Shown here piece by piece: positions 33,766 to 41,225 of a stretch of 64,000 bases of DNA (positions within the stretch are counted from its first letter, which is position 1; every line of letters begins with the position of its first letter). Made by a program: the position numbers and the translations under genes. Source of the stretch: Streptomyces genisteinicus. GTDB taxonomy: Bacteria; Actinomycetota; Actinomycetes; Streptomycetales; Streptomycetaceae. Where the stretch lies: assembly GCF_014489615.1 (NCBI RefSeq), contig NZ_CP060825.1, positions 4,226,501 through 4,290,500 on the forward strand, given 5' to 3'. The notes under the pieces are model-generated. The model did not search any database. It saw nothing but the letters and a program-made list of their open reading frames with translations, and was not told where the DNA came from.

Positions 33766-33849
33766 GCTTCACCCGTACGGCCCGCACCGAGCGCCCCGCG
33801 GCTCGGGGAACCCGCGTCCTTCGCCTGGCGTTGACCAGTAGAGAAGGGT

Positions 33850-33863
33850 CCACTGGGAAGTGG
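33850..33863. promoter_or_regulatory. Inverted repeat CCACT-GGGA-AGTGG upstream of htpX
   Basis: A perfect 5-bp inverted repeat with a 4-bp spacer, 50-63 bp upstream of the HtpX start and just downstream of a TTGACC hexamer (33831-33836) that could be a -35. It may be an operator for the htpX promoter; no clear -10 was found. Confidence 0.3.
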
Positions 33864-33912
33864 AGCGACACCACGCGAAGGGTCCCCCGCCGCACCACTT
33901 GGAGGGCGTACC

Positions 33913-34779
33913 GTGCACCGCCGGCACAACGGGTTCAAGACAGCCGTACTCCTCGGAGGGCTGTCCGCGCTGATCCTCGTCATCGGCAGTTTCTTCGGCC
34001 GGACGGGGCTGATCGTCGCGCTCGTCGTCGCCCTCGGCACCAACGCCTACGCCTACTGGAACAGCGACAAGCTCGCCCTGCGGGCCATGCGCGCCCGCCC
34101 GGTCAGCGAGTTCGAGGCCCCCGCGCTGTACCGGATGGTCCGCGAGCTGTCGACGGCCGCCCGCCAGCCGATGCCGCGGCTCTACATCTCCCCGACCCAG
34201 GCGCCCAACGCCTTCGCCACCGGCCGCAACCCGCGCAACGCAGCGGTGTGCTGCACCGACGGCATCCTGAGACTCCTCGACGAACGGGAACTGCGCGGCG
34301 TCATCGGCCATGAGCTGAGCCACGTCTACAACCGCGACATCCTGATCTCCTCCGTCGCGGGAGCCCTGGCGTCCGTCGTGATGTTCCTGGTCAACTTCGC
34401 CTGGCTGATCCCGATAGGCCGCTCCGACGACGACGACGGACCGGGACTCCTCGGCATGCTGCTGATCATGCTGCTCGGCCCGCTCGCCGCCTCCGTGATC
34501 CAGCTCGCGGTCAGCCGCTCCCGGGAGTACGAGGCGGACGCCTCCGGAGCCCAGCTGACCGGCGACCCGCTCGCCCTCGCGAGCGCCCTGCGCAAGCTGG
34601 ACGCGGGGACCAAGCAACTGCCGCTGCCGCCGGAGCCCCGGCTGGAGACGGCGAGTCACATGATGATCGCCAACCCCTTCGGTCCCGGCAGGGGCGGCCT
34701 GACCAAGATGTTCTCCACGCACCCGCCGATGGCGGAGCGAATCGCCCGACTCGAACAGATGGCAGGTCATCGCCCGTGA
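33913..34779 (+). CDS. htpX: HtpX-type membrane zinc metalloprotease (M48)
   Basis: A 288-residue integral membrane protease involved in quality control of membrane proteins. Two N-terminal helices (KTAVLLGGLSALILVIGSFF; GLIVALVVALGTNAYAYW) precede the M48 domain. The zinc site is HELSH in RGVIGHELSHVYNRDI, and the third ligand lies in YEADASGAQLTG. Two further helices follow the metal site. The recognisable HtpX motif TQAPNAFATGRNPRNAAVC is present. The GTG at 33913 has GGAGGG upstream. The end overlaps the YccF gene start by 4 bp, so both are co-translated. HtpX directly after the second nuo cluster matches my memory of other Streptomyces. Confidence 0.95.
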   Translation: MHRRHNGFKTAVLLGGLSALILVIGSFFGRTGLIVALVVALGTNAYAYWNSDKLALRAMRARPVSEFEAPALYRMVRELSTAARQPMPRLYISPTQAPNAFATGRNPRNAAVCCTDGILRLLDERELRGVIGHELSHVYNRDILISSVAGALASVVMFLVNFAWLIPIGRSDDDDGPGLLGMLLIMLLGPLAASVIQLAVSRSREYEADASGAQLTGDPLALASALRKLDAGTKQLPLPPEPRLETASHMMIANPFGPGRGGLTKMFSTHPPMAERIARLEQMAGHRP

Positions 34780-35168
34780 AGACAATCCTGAACGTCATTT
34801 GGCTGGTCCTGAGCGGATTCTGGCTGTTCCTGGGGTATCTGCTGGCAGGTCTGCTGCTGTGCATCACGATCATCGGCATCCCCTTCGGCCTCGCCGCGTT
34901 CCGGATCGGCGTCTACGCGCTCTGGCCCTTCGGGCGCACCACCGTGGACCGCCACGACGCCGGCGCCCCCTCCCTGGTGGGGAACGTGCTCTGGATCGTC
35001 CTCGCGGGCTGGTGGCTCGCGATCGGCCACATCGTCACCGGCCTCGCGCTCTGCGTCACGATCATCGGCATCCCGTTCGGCATCGCCAACTTCAAGCTGA
35101 TCCCGGTGTCGTTGATGCCCCTCGGCAGGGACATCGTGCCCACGGACCGCCCCTTCGCGGGCGTCTGA
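34776..35168 (+). CDS. YccF domain membrane protein
   Basis: A 130-residue membrane protein built from two YccF repeats, each with a helix pair: WLVLSGFWLFLGYLLAGLLL then CITIIGIPFGLAAFRIG, and WIVLAGWWLAIGHIVTGLAL then CVTIIGIPFGIANFKLI. The repeated IIGIPFG motif is diagnostic. Function is unknown; members are small inner-membrane proteins, sometimes fused to other domains. GTG start overlapping htpX by 4 bp (GTGA) suggests a role in membrane maintenance together with the protease. Confidence 0.92.
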   Translation: MKTILNVIWLVLSGFWLFLGYLLAGLLLCITIIGIPFGLAAFRIGVYALWPFGRTTVDRHDAGAPSLVGNVLWIVLAGWWLAIGHIVTGLALCVTIIGIPFGIANFKLIPVSLMPLGRDIVPTDRPFAGV

Positions 35169-35213
35169 CCACCGGTCCGGGCCGCGGGAGGCCGGAGAAG
35201 CCCTCCGGCGGGC

Positions 35214-35231
35214 CGCCCCGGGCCCGGGGCG
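35214..35231. terminator. Candidate bidirectional terminator palindrome
   Basis: A perfect 18-bp GC palindrome (halves 35214-35222 and 35223-35231) between the convergent yccF and alkB genes. Short and pure GC, so it could be chance in such a composition. Confidence 0.4.
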
Positions 35232-35291
35232 CCGCACGACGGCCGGGTGAACGCCGCCGCCGGGAGCGCCCGTTGCGCACCCCGGCGGCCG

Positions 35292-35966
35292 TCACCCGGT
35301 GCCGGGGTCCGTCAGACCGGTCTCGCGCAGGGTGATGTTCAGCCGGCCGGACGCCAGCCCGGCCGCCGGGTCCCCCGTGCCCGCCAGCACCCTCGGCACC
35401 CCGTGGTACGCGAACCGCGAGGGGCCGCCGAAGACGAAGAGATCCCCCGAGCGGAGCTCGACATCGGTCCAGGGGCGGCCCCGGGTCCCGGTGTTGCCGA
35501 AGCGGAAGACGCACGGGTCGCCGATGCTCAGGGACACCACCGGCGCCGTGGAGCGCTCCTCCCGGTCCCGGTGCATGCCCATCCGGGCGTCCGCGTCGTA
35601 GAAGTTGATCAGCGCCGTGTCCGGGGTGTAGCCGCCGGCCCCGGAGTCCTCGCCGTACGCCTCCTCCAGCGCCCGCCGCCCCAGCGCGACCAGCCACCGG
35701 GGGAACGCGGCGACGCGCGCGCCGTTCACGTCGTCCGCGGTACGGGAGTACCGGTACGGCTGCCAGTGCCAGCCGAGGCACACCGTGCGCACCGACATCA
35801 CCCCGCCGCCCGGCAGCGCGGTCTGCCGGAACGGCACCGGCCCCCGGCCCCAGGCGCGGCAGGAGTCCACCAGCCGGCGCCGCAGCTCCGTGCCGAGCCA
35901 CCCGGGCACGTGCACGGCCCCCGGCGCCACGACCGCCCGCTCCCGCGGGAACAGGGTGTCGCTCAC
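35292..35966 (-). CDS. alkB: AlkB family 2-oxoglutarate/Fe(II)-dependent dioxygenase
   Basis: A 224-residue DNA/RNA demethylase-like protein that removes alkyl groups (1-methyladenine, 3-methylcytosine type) oxidatively. The iron ligands are His and Asp in GMHRDREE and the distal His in RFAYHGVPR; the 2-oxoglutarate/nucleic-acid motif RLNITLRET matches the AlkB RxNxTxR signature. VSLSIGDPCVFRFG is the conserved strand. The GTG at 35966 overlaps the ogt stop by 4 bp (GTGA), which fixes the start and couples translation of the two direct-reversal repair genes. No Ada-type regulator is adjacent. Confidence 0.94.
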   Translation of the reverse strand: MSDTLFPRERAVVAPGAVHVPGWLGTELRRRLVDSCRAWGRGPVPFRQTALPGGGVMSVRTVCLGWHWQPYRYSRTADDVNGARVAAFPRWLVALGRRALEEAYGEDSGAGGYTPDTALINFYDADARMGMHRDREERSTAPVVSLSIGDPCVFRFGNTGTRGRPWTDVELRSGDLFVFGGPSRFAYHGVPRVLAGTGDPAAGLASGRLNITLRETGLTDPGTG

Positions 35967-36469
35967 GACGGCAGCGCGCCCTCCAGACCGAGGAGCCGCG
36001 CCTTGGCCTCCAGGCCCCCGGCGTACCCGCGCAGGGCTCCGTCGGAGCCGATCACCCGGTGGCAGGGCCGCACCACGAGCAGCGGGTTGCGGCCGACGGC
36101 CGTGCCCACGGCGCGCACGCCGACGGAGGCGGAGCCGACCCGGGCGGCGACCTCCTTGTACGTGGTGGTCCGCCCGTACGGCACGTCCTCCAGCGCCCGC
36201 CACACCCGGCGCTGGAACTCCGTCCCGGCGTCGGTGTACTCGATCGTGAAACGGCTGAGCTCGCCGGCGAAGTACGCCTCCAGCTGCCGCGCGATCTCCC
36301 GGAACGCCGCGGGCCGGCGCGGACCGCCGTCCGTGACGAGCGCGGCCCCCTTCTGCCCCGGCAGGGAGAGCGAGGCGAGCGCGGTGCCGCCCGGGGCCGT
36401 GGCGGACGCCTCGCCGATCAGCAGCAGTCCGCCCAGCGGGCTGTCGACGACCTCGTGCACGGTGGCCAT
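35963..36469 (-). CDS. ogt: Methylated-DNA--protein-cysteine methyltransferase
   Basis: A 168-residue suicide enzyme that takes the O6-methyl group from guanine onto a cysteine. The active site is PCHRVIGSDGALRGYAGG, with VPYGRTTTYKEVAARVGSAS as the helix-turn-helix that inserts into the minor groove. The N-terminal RNase-H-like domain is complete (TVHEVVDSPLGGLLLIGE). I chose ATG 36469 because GGAAGGA lies about 8 nt upstream and homology starts there; an in-frame ATG at 36508 lacks a ribosome site. It forms a two-gene operon with alkB. Confidence 0.94.
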   Translation of the reverse strand: MATVHEVVDSPLGGLLLIGEASATAPGGTALASLSLPGQKGAALVTDGGPRRPAAFREIARQLEAYFAGELSRFTIEYTDAGTEFQRRVWRALEDVPYGRTTTYKEVAARVGSASVGVRAVGTAVGRNPLLVVRPCHRVIGSDGALRGYAGGLEAKARLLGLEGALPS

Positions 36470-36580
36470 GGTGCGGGTCCTTCCGAAGGGTTCGCTCGAT
36501 TCCTGCACCTACGAGTCTGCGCCCCCACCCCGCCGGACCGCTGGCGGGAATCGGACACCCAGCCCGTACCCGCCCGACGG

Positions 36581-36615
36581 CACGGGGGCGGACGGCCCGG
36601 CCGTCCGCCCCCGTG
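36581..36615 (-). terminator. Terminator hairpin after yajQ, 15-bp perfect stem
   Basis: The arms 36581-36595 and 36601-36615 are exact reverse complements with a 5-nt loop, 24 bp after the yajQ stop. Confidence 0.75.
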
Positions 36616-36638
36616 GTCACCCGGTCACCCGGGCGGTG

Positions 36639-37127
36639 TCACCGGTAGTTCACGAACTGGAGCGCGAAGTCGAAGTCCTGCCCCTTGAGCAGCGCCTGCA
36701 CCGCCTGGAGGTCGTCCCGGCTCTTGGAGCTGACGCGCAGCTCCTCGCCCTGGACCTGCGCCTTGACGCCCTTCGGGCCCTCGTCGCGGATGACCTTGGC
36801 CACCTTCTTGGCGTTCTCCTGGGAGATGCCCTCCTCGATGGAGGCGAAGATCTTGTACTCCTTGCCGGAGAGCTGCGGCTCACCGGCGTCCAGCGCCTTC
36901 AGCGAGATCCCGCGCTTGACCAGCTTCGTCTGGAAGACGTCCAGGATCGCGTTGACGCGGTCCTCGGAGTTCGCCTGCATCAGGATCTTCTCGCCGGACC
37001 AGGCGATCGACGCGCCGACGTTCTTGAAGTCGTAGCGCTGGGAGATCTCCTTGGCGGCCTGGTTGAGGGCGTTGTCGACCTCCTGCCGCTCGACCTTCGA
37101 GACGATGTCGAAACTGGAGTCGGCCAT
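36639..37127 (-). CDS. YajQ family nucleotide-binding protein
   Basis: A 162-residue cytosolic protein with two ferredoxin-like folds. It starts MADSSFDIVSKVERQEVDNA and includes NQAAKEISQRYDFKNVGASI, then ISQENAKKVAKVIRDEGPKG and SKSRDDLQAVQALLKGQDFD, ending in FALQFVNYR; all are canonical. Some YajQ proteins bind cyclic di-GMP or nucleic acids and affect transcription; the role in Streptomyces is open. The ATG at 37127 has a GGA-rich leader (AAGGAGCC). It stands alone, upstream of and divergent from tRNA-Tyr. Confidence 0.95.
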   Translation of the reverse strand: MADSSFDIVSKVERQEVDNALNQAAKEISQRYDFKNVGASIAWSGEKILMQANSEDRVNAILDVFQTKLVKRGISLKALDAGEPQLSGKEYKIFASIEEGISQENAKKVAKVIRDEGPKGVKAQVQGEELRVSSKSRDDLQAVQALLKGQDFDFALQFVNYR

Positions 37128-37504
37128 GTCCTGTGGCTCCTTCATCGGGTGTCGGGGGCGAGTCCGGGAGGGCCGGACCGCTCGCCCAAGCCTAAGGGCT
37201 GTACCGCAACCCCCGGCGGGCGCACGACGACAGCTACGGCACCTCGCTGCGTTGTCGAATCGCCCGAATACGCCCAGTATGAGGACGACCCTCCGCCTTG
37301 CGATGCGTCCCCTGCGCCCTGCGGGCCCGGGGAGGCCCATGCATCTGACGCCGCACGCTGATCCACCGGGCGTTGCGGGACAGCCCCTGGCCACCCCGGC
37401 GCTGATCAATCCGGTGGCGGAGCACCCCTGCGCATCGGGTATCGTTTACGACGTCGCCACGGAGCAGCACCCCGCAGAGGGTCGGCTACCGGCGGCAATC
37501 CCAT
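37128..37504. other. Intergenic region between yajQ and tRNA-Tyr
   Basis: 377 bp of divergent upstream sequence with no convincing gene. It must carry promoters for yajQ (minus) and tRNA-Tyr (plus). A somewhat less GC-rich patch lies at 37250-37295. I found no clear -35/-10 pair. Confidence 0.4.
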
Positions 37505-37586
37505 GGCGGTGTGCCCGAGTGGCCAATGGGAGCGGACTGTAAATCCGTCGGCTTAGCCTACCCAGGTTCGAATCCTGGCGCCGCCA
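37505..37586 (+). tRNA. tRNA-Tyr (GTA)
   Basis: An 82-nt class II tRNA. The acceptor arms GGCGGTG and CGCCGCC pair with one wobble, the T arm reads CCAGG-TTCGAAT-CCTGG, and the anticodon GTA is at 37539-37541. A long variable arm fits bacterial tRNA-Tyr. The discriminator is A; CCA is not encoded. A strong hairpin follows 6 bp downstream. Confidence 0.95.
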
Positions 37587-37592
37587 CGCGAG

Positions 37593-37635
37593 AGAACGGC
37601 CCCTGATCAGCGGAAACGCGATCAGGGGCCGTTCT
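37593..37635. terminator. Terminator hairpin after tRNA-Tyr, 16-bp perfect stem
   Basis: The arms 37593-37608 and 37620-37635 are exact reverse complements with an 11-nt loop. Located between convergent tRNA-Tyr and the GyrI-like gene, it can serve both. Confidence 0.85.
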
Positions 37636-37654
37636 GCTGTGTGCCCGGGGGCGG

Positions 37655-38164
37655 TCAGTCGGCCAGACGGAACGCCAGCTCGACCTCCCACTTCGCCGGG
37701 TCCGGCTCCACCCGGGGGTCGGTCAGGTACGACTCCAGGCGGCAGGCCCAGTGCTCCACGCCGCCGACCTCGGTCATGTCCCACTCCAGGCCCTCGCGAG
37801 CGGCCCACTCGCGCAGGTCCGCCACGACGTCGAAGAGCCGGTCCGGGTGGCCGAGGTGGGTCACCGTCACGTACCGGCCGGCGGGGAGCACCCCGATGCG
37901 GATGTCCCCCTCGGGCTCGGGGGCGCCGGCGACGGGAACGCCCGCCTCGACGACGGACTCCGCGTCCATGTCGAGGGCGTCGTAGCGGAAGAACGGCGCC
38001 CCGGCGAGCGGGGTCCCGTTCCCGGCGAGCCAGCCGATGAGTTCGGGGAGGCGGTCCGCGATCGCCGCGAACCCGTCCATGCGCACGGAACCGCGGATGT
38101 ACGTGTAGAGCTGTTCGTCGCGTTCGACGATCGACGGGCTGATGCCCGGTGTCTGTCGGTTCAT
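37655..38164 (-). CDS. GyrI-like/AraC effector-binding domain protein
   Basis: A 169-residue protein that is a stand-alone effector-binding domain of the GyrI/SOUL superfamily. Visible family parts are VERDEQLYTYIRGSVRMDGF, APFFRYDALDMDAESVVEAG and LPAGRYVTVTHLGHPDRLFD, where the aromatic and acidic residues line a ligand pocket in relatives. There is no DNA-binding part. Such proteins bind or hydrolyse small hydrophobic cations or drugs; the actual ligand is unknown. It precedes a weakly linked NAD-binding protein gene on the same strand (47-bp gap), so the two may form an operon in which this is the second gene. Confidence 0.85.
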   Translation of the reverse strand: MNRQTPGISPSIVERDEQLYTYIRGSVRMDGFAAIADRLPELIGWLAGNGTPLAGAPFFRYDALDMDAESVVEAGVPVAGAPEPEGDIRIGVLPAGRYVTVTHLGHPDRLFDVVADLREWAAREGLEWDMTEVGGVEHWACRLESYLTDPRVEPDPAKWEVELAFRLAD

Positions 38165-38211
38165 GAGTGGGGAGACCTCACAGGCGGGGTGAATTCACCG
38201 GTGGCGGACGG

Positions 38212-38868
38212 TCAGTTGCCGGCGACGTCCTTCACGGCCACCGACACCGGCACGGAACCGGAGACGAGTTCGAGGGTGAGGCCCGCGGTGGCGGTGGACT
38301 CGACCATCTCCGCGAGCACCGCCGCGACGTCGTCGCGGGGCACCGGGCCGCGCCCCGTCGACGCCTCCAGCCGCACCAGGCCGGTGCCGGCGTCGTCGGT
38401 GAGCATCCCGGGCCGCAGGACGGTCCAGTCGAGCGCGCTCCTGCCGCGCACGTGGTCGTCGGCGGCGCCCTTGGCCCGCAGGTACACGTCGAAGACCTCG
38501 TCGCCCTCGTGCGCGGAGTCCGCGCCCATCGACGAGATCATGACGAAGCGCCGCACACCGGCCTGTTCGGCCGCGTCGGCGAAGAGCACGGCCGCGCCGC
38601 GGTCCACCGTGTCCTTGCGGCCGGTCCCGCTGCCCGGGCCGGCACCCGCGGCGAAGACGACGGCGCCGGCGCCCCGGAGCGCCGCCGCCACCTCCTCCAC
38701 GGACGCGCTCTCCAGGTCCAGGAGCACCGGTTCGGCACCCGCCGCCCTCAGGGCGTCGCCCTGTTCCGGTCTGCGGATGATGCCCGCGACCTCGTGGCCC
38801 GCGGCGGAGAGCAGCCGTTCGAGTCGGAGGGCGATCTGACCGTGTCCACCAGCGATGACGATGCGCAT
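38212..38868 (-). CDS. NAD(P)H-binding SDR-like protein (YwnB/NmrA group)
   Basis: A 218-residue atypical short-chain dehydrogenase. The N-terminus MRIVIAGGHGQIALRLERLL holds the GxxGxxG-like dinucleotide site, and GIIRRPEQGDALRAAGAEPV and ISSMGADSA follow as in the NAD-dependent epimerase-like sugar/flavin reductase group. SALDWTVLRPGMLTDD is the usual substrate-side segment. The reaction is unknown. ATG at 38868 directly precedes the first strand. The downstream GyrI-like gene is 47 bp away on the same strand; the upstream amidohydrolase ends 104 bp before. Confidence 0.88.
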   Translation of the reverse strand: MRIVIAGGHGQIALRLERLLSAAGHEVAGIIRRPEQGDALRAAGAEPVLLDLESASVEEVAAALRGAGAVVFAAGAGPGSGTGRKDTVDRGAAVLFADAAEQAGVRRFVMISSMGADSAHEGDEVFDVYLRAKGAADDHVRGRSALDWTVLRPGMLTDDAGTGLVRLEASTGRGPVPRDDVAAVLAEMVESTATAGLTLELVSGSVPVSVAVKDVAGN

Positions 38869-38972
38869 GCCTACGACCGTACGTCCGAAGCCCGTTCCCC
38901 GCCGTGGAAGCGGTCCCGCGACACCCCGGCGCACCGGCGCACCGGAGTGCGCGGCCCGGGTGACCTGGCGGG

Positions 38973-40208
38973 TCAGGGGCCGGGGTCCGGGCGCTGCTGG
39001 CGGGGGAGTTCGGGCGCGACCGCGGCGGCCGAGTCGCAGTACTCGCGCACCGCGCTCGTCCGCGCCACCACCCGGCCCCGGTGGATCACGATCCGGCTGT
39101 ACGCGAGGGACAGCACGCCGTCGAGGCGGGTGCCCCGCACGGCCAGCAGCTCCGCAGGGAATCCGGCCTCGACCCGTACCTCGGGCAGGCCCATCACCTG
39201 CCGGGCCGCGCCCGCCACGCAGTCGTAGGCGTCCCCGGGGCGCATCCCGGCCTGGGAGGCGAGGAGATAGGCGGCCTCCAGCGGGTCGCCGCGGCCCGCC
39301 GGGTTGCACACGGTGTCCCGCAGGGCGCCGCTGCCCGCGGCGACCCGCACGCCGGCGGCGCGCAGCAGGCGCACCGGGGCGTTCCCCCGGTGCTCCACGC
39401 CGGCGCAGCCGCCCTGCGGAAGCGAGACGACCTGGACACCGGCCGCCGCGAGCCGGTCGGCGGCCCGGGCCGCGACGTCGCGCGGCAGGCGCGCGAGACC
39501 GGCGCAGGGGCCGATGGTCACGCCGGGGCGCATCCCCCCGGCCATCGCGGCGAGGCGGGCCAGGCGCGCGGGGTCGTCGCCGTGGGTGTGGAGGTCGACC
39601 GGGCAGCCGTGCTCCGCGGCGATCTGCAGGACGCGTTCGGTGTAGCCGGTGGGGTCGGGGTCGGCGTCCGGGCAGCCGCCGACCACGCCGGCGCCCATCT
39701 TCATCGCGTCCCGCAGGACGGCGACCCCGTCGGCGCCCGCCACGCCGGTCAGCAGCCTGGGAGCGGCGACGGCGGTCAGCTCGGCGAGGCCGCGCAGCGC
39801 GCGCCGCGCCCCGAGCACGGCCTCCAGGGTGCCGAGCCCCTGCACGTCGCCGATCCGCACATGGCAGCGCATCGCGGTGGCGCCGTGGCCGAGTTGGAGG
39901 AGCGCGGCCTCGGTGGCGCGGCGCTGCACGTCGGCGGGGGCGTAGGAGACCGGCCCCGGGGTCTCGGCGCTGAGCGCGGTGTCGCCGTGCGCGTGGGGCT
40001 CGGCGGGGGCGGGCAGGAGCAGATGGCCGGTGAGGTCGATGCGCGCGGAGTGCGGCGGCAGGCTCCCCGCGGTGCCGACCGCCTCGATGCGGCCGCCGCC
40101 GAGCCGTACGTCGACGGTGCGGCCGTCGGTGAGACGGGCGCCGCACAGCAGCAGGGTGCCGGAGTCCGCGGTCGCGCCGTCGGAGGGCTGCGGCTGGCTG
40201 TCGGGCAT
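38973..40208 (-). CDS. Cytosine-deaminase-like amidohydrolase with degenerate active site
   Basis: A 411-residue metal-dependent amidohydrolase-fold protein (TIM barrel plus beta-sandwich), closest in pattern to CodA. The first metal motif is kept as PHAHGD (His72, His74) and the next as VDLHTHGDD (His207). However, the acidic residue that follows in DxHxDE is missing, the position of the metal/base His in the SH motif reads TIGPCAGL (Gly233-Pro234), and the catalytic Asp in the GxD motif reads AAGSGALRD (Gly294). The flanking pattern CNPAGRGDPLEAAYLLASQ is well conserved, so the alignment is firm. The protein may be inactive, use one metal, or have another role. ATG at 40208. It is transcribed away from the tRNA genes. 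Confidence 0.85.
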   Translation of the reverse strand: MPDSQPQPSDGATADSGTLLLCGARLTDGRTVDVRLGGGRIEAVGTAGSLPPHSARIDLTGHLLLPAPAEPHAHGDTALSAETPGPVSYAPADVQRRATEAALLQLGHGATAMRCHVRIGDVQGLGTLEAVLGARRALRGLAELTAVAAPRLLTGVAGADGVAVLRDAMKMGAGVVGGCPDADPDPTGYTERVLQIAAEHGCPVDLHTHGDDPARLARLAAMAGGMRPGVTIGPCAGLARLPRDVAARAADRLAAAGVQVVSLPQGGCAGVEHRGNAPVRLLRAAGVRVAAGSGALRDTVCNPAGRGDPLEAAYLLASQAGMRPGDAYDCVAGAARQVMGLPEVRVEAGFPAELLAVRGTRLDGVLSLAYSRIVIHRGRVVARTSAVREYCDSAAAVAPELPRQQRPDPGP

Positions 40209-40604
40209 CGCGCTCCTGTGCGGGCGGGTGACTCTGACGGGAGGGTCCGGGCACCGGGTCACCGCCGGCCCGGGGGACCGGTACGGGGTGGGCCCGGTCC
40301 GGAACGGGACCGGCGGCCCGGTCGTGCCGGCCGGAGGACATTCCGGTCGTCACGGCGCGCGACCGCTCGGCGTGCGTCGAGCCTAGGGGTGTGCGCGGTG
40401 CGCTTCGAGGAGGAGCGCAATAGTCGTACCGGTGTGGTCACTCGTGGCGTACGGGACGTGAGGGGTGCCCCGGGAGCAAGCCGGACAACGGGGGCGTGGC
40501 CGCGGGGTGACGGCGGGGTGCCGCGGACCTCCGCCGGGCCCCGGACGGGGTGGTGAAACGGATTTGGGCGATCGGCGGGCGACCGTGTAATGTCTTCATC
40601 GCTC
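40209..40604. other. Divergent intergenic region amidohydrolase/tRNA-Thr
   Basis: 396 bp with no credible gene. The right end carries the tRNA promoter listed separately. The remainder is GC-rich and unstructured apart from small chance repeats. Confidence 0.4.
40564..40593 (+). promoter_or_regulatory. Candidate promoter for the tRNA-Thr/tRNA-Met transcript
   Basis: TTGGGC (40564-40569) and TAATGT (40588-40593) are separated by 18 bp. Transcription would begin near 40600, a few bases before the mature tRNA-Thr 5' end, as expected for a tRNA promoter. Confidence 0.55.
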
Positions 40605-40677
40605 GCCCCAATAGCTCAGTCGGTAGAGCGTCTCCATGGTAAGGAGAAGGTCTACGGTTCGATTCCGTATTGGGGCT
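40605..40677 (+). tRNA. tRNA-Thr (GGT)
   Basis: A 73-nt cloverleaf: acceptor GCCCCAA pairs with TTGGGGC, the D arm reads GCTC-AGTCGGTA-GAGC, and the anticodon stem TCTCC/GGAGA encloses the loop ATGGTAA with anticodon GGT. The T arm contains GTTCGATTC. CCA is not encoded. It is followed after 47 bp by tRNA-Met; the spacer holds a small hairpin (CCTCGTC/GACGAGG, 40693-40710) suited to processing. Confidence 0.95.
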
Positions 40678-40724
40678 CTGGTGACCGGTGAACCTCGTCC
40701 TCGGACGAGGGGATCCGTCATCAA

Positions 40725-40797
40725 AGCGGTGTAGCTCAGTCGGTAGAGCAAGCGGCTCATAATCGCTGTGTCACCGGTTCAAGTCCGGTCACCGCTA
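40725..40797 (+). tRNA. tRNA-Met (CAT)
   Basis: A 73-nt cloverleaf: acceptor AGCGGTG pairs fully with CACCGCT (first pair A-T, so it is not an initiator tRNA), the D arm GCTC/GAGC, anticodon loop CTCATAA with CAT, and T arm with GTTCAAGTC. An elongator tRNA-Met is most likely; a tRNA-Ile2 with modified C34 is less likely but cannot be fully excluded by eye. Confidence 0.9.
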
Positions 40798-40803
40798 CAC
40801 ACA

Positions 40804-40845
40804 GTAGCCGATTGCGGGGTCGGTCCTTCAATCGGCTACTCTTTT
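40804..40845 (+). terminator. Intrinsic terminator after tRNA-Met with U-tract
   Basis: A perfect 11-bp stem (GTAGCCGATTG 40804-40814 and CAATCGGCTAC 40829-40839) with a 14-nt loop is followed by TCTTTTA. This is one of the few hairpins in the window with a real T-tract. It closes the tRNA unit and separates or attenuates rpmG. Confidence 0.8.
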
Positions 40846-40914
40846 ATGTCCCCATCAATGCCTTTGGCGCTGAAGGGGCATCCATCCGTCCATCGTCCGT
40901 CAAGGAGCACTCAC

Positions 40915-41079
40915 GTGGCTGCCACCGACGTCCGCCCGAAGATCACGCTGGCCTGCGTGGAGTGCAAGGAGCGGAACTACATCACCAAGAAGAACCGGCG
41001 CAACAACCCGGACCGTCTTGAGATGAAGAAGCACTGCCCGCGCTGCAACTCGCACACGGCGCACCGCGAAACGCGCTGA
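40915..41079 (+). CDS. rpmG: 50S ribosomal protein L33 (zinc-ribbon form)
   Basis: A 54-residue ribosomal protein of the large subunit. It has the four-cysteine zinc ribbon: CVEC (15-18) and CPRC (41-44), so it is the C+ type that is usually replaced by the C- paralogue under zinc limitation. The sequence [20 protein letters not shown] is canonical. GTG start with AAGGAG 9 nt upstream. It is followed by hadA after a terminator. The order rpmG-hadA-hadB is the same as in mycobacteria. Confidence 0.97.
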
Positions 41080-41091
41080 ACCAGGCTTGTG

Positions 41092-41130
41092 CACGAGGCC
41101 GCCCCCACCGGGGGCGGCCTCGTGTCGTTT
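41092..41130 (+). terminator. Terminator hairpin after rpmG, 15-bp perfect stem
   Basis: The arms 41092-41106 and 41110-41124 are exact reverse complements with a 3-nt loop, followed by TCGTTT. It starts 13 bp after the rpmG stop. Confidence 0.85.
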
Positions 41131-41225
41131 GTGCAGGTTCCCCGTCCGGGGCCCGGCGTCGCACCGCGGCCCGGGCCCCGGTGCGGTGGCCGAACCACCC
41201 TGTCAACCAAGGAGGGAGCCCGTTC

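Noticed and set aside
37505..40797. tRNA genes as possible integration sites (attB) of a mobile element
   Set aside because: No integrase, no duplicated tRNA 3' end and no phage or plasmid genes lie near tRNA-Tyr, tRNA-Thr, tRNA-Met or tRNA-Trp.
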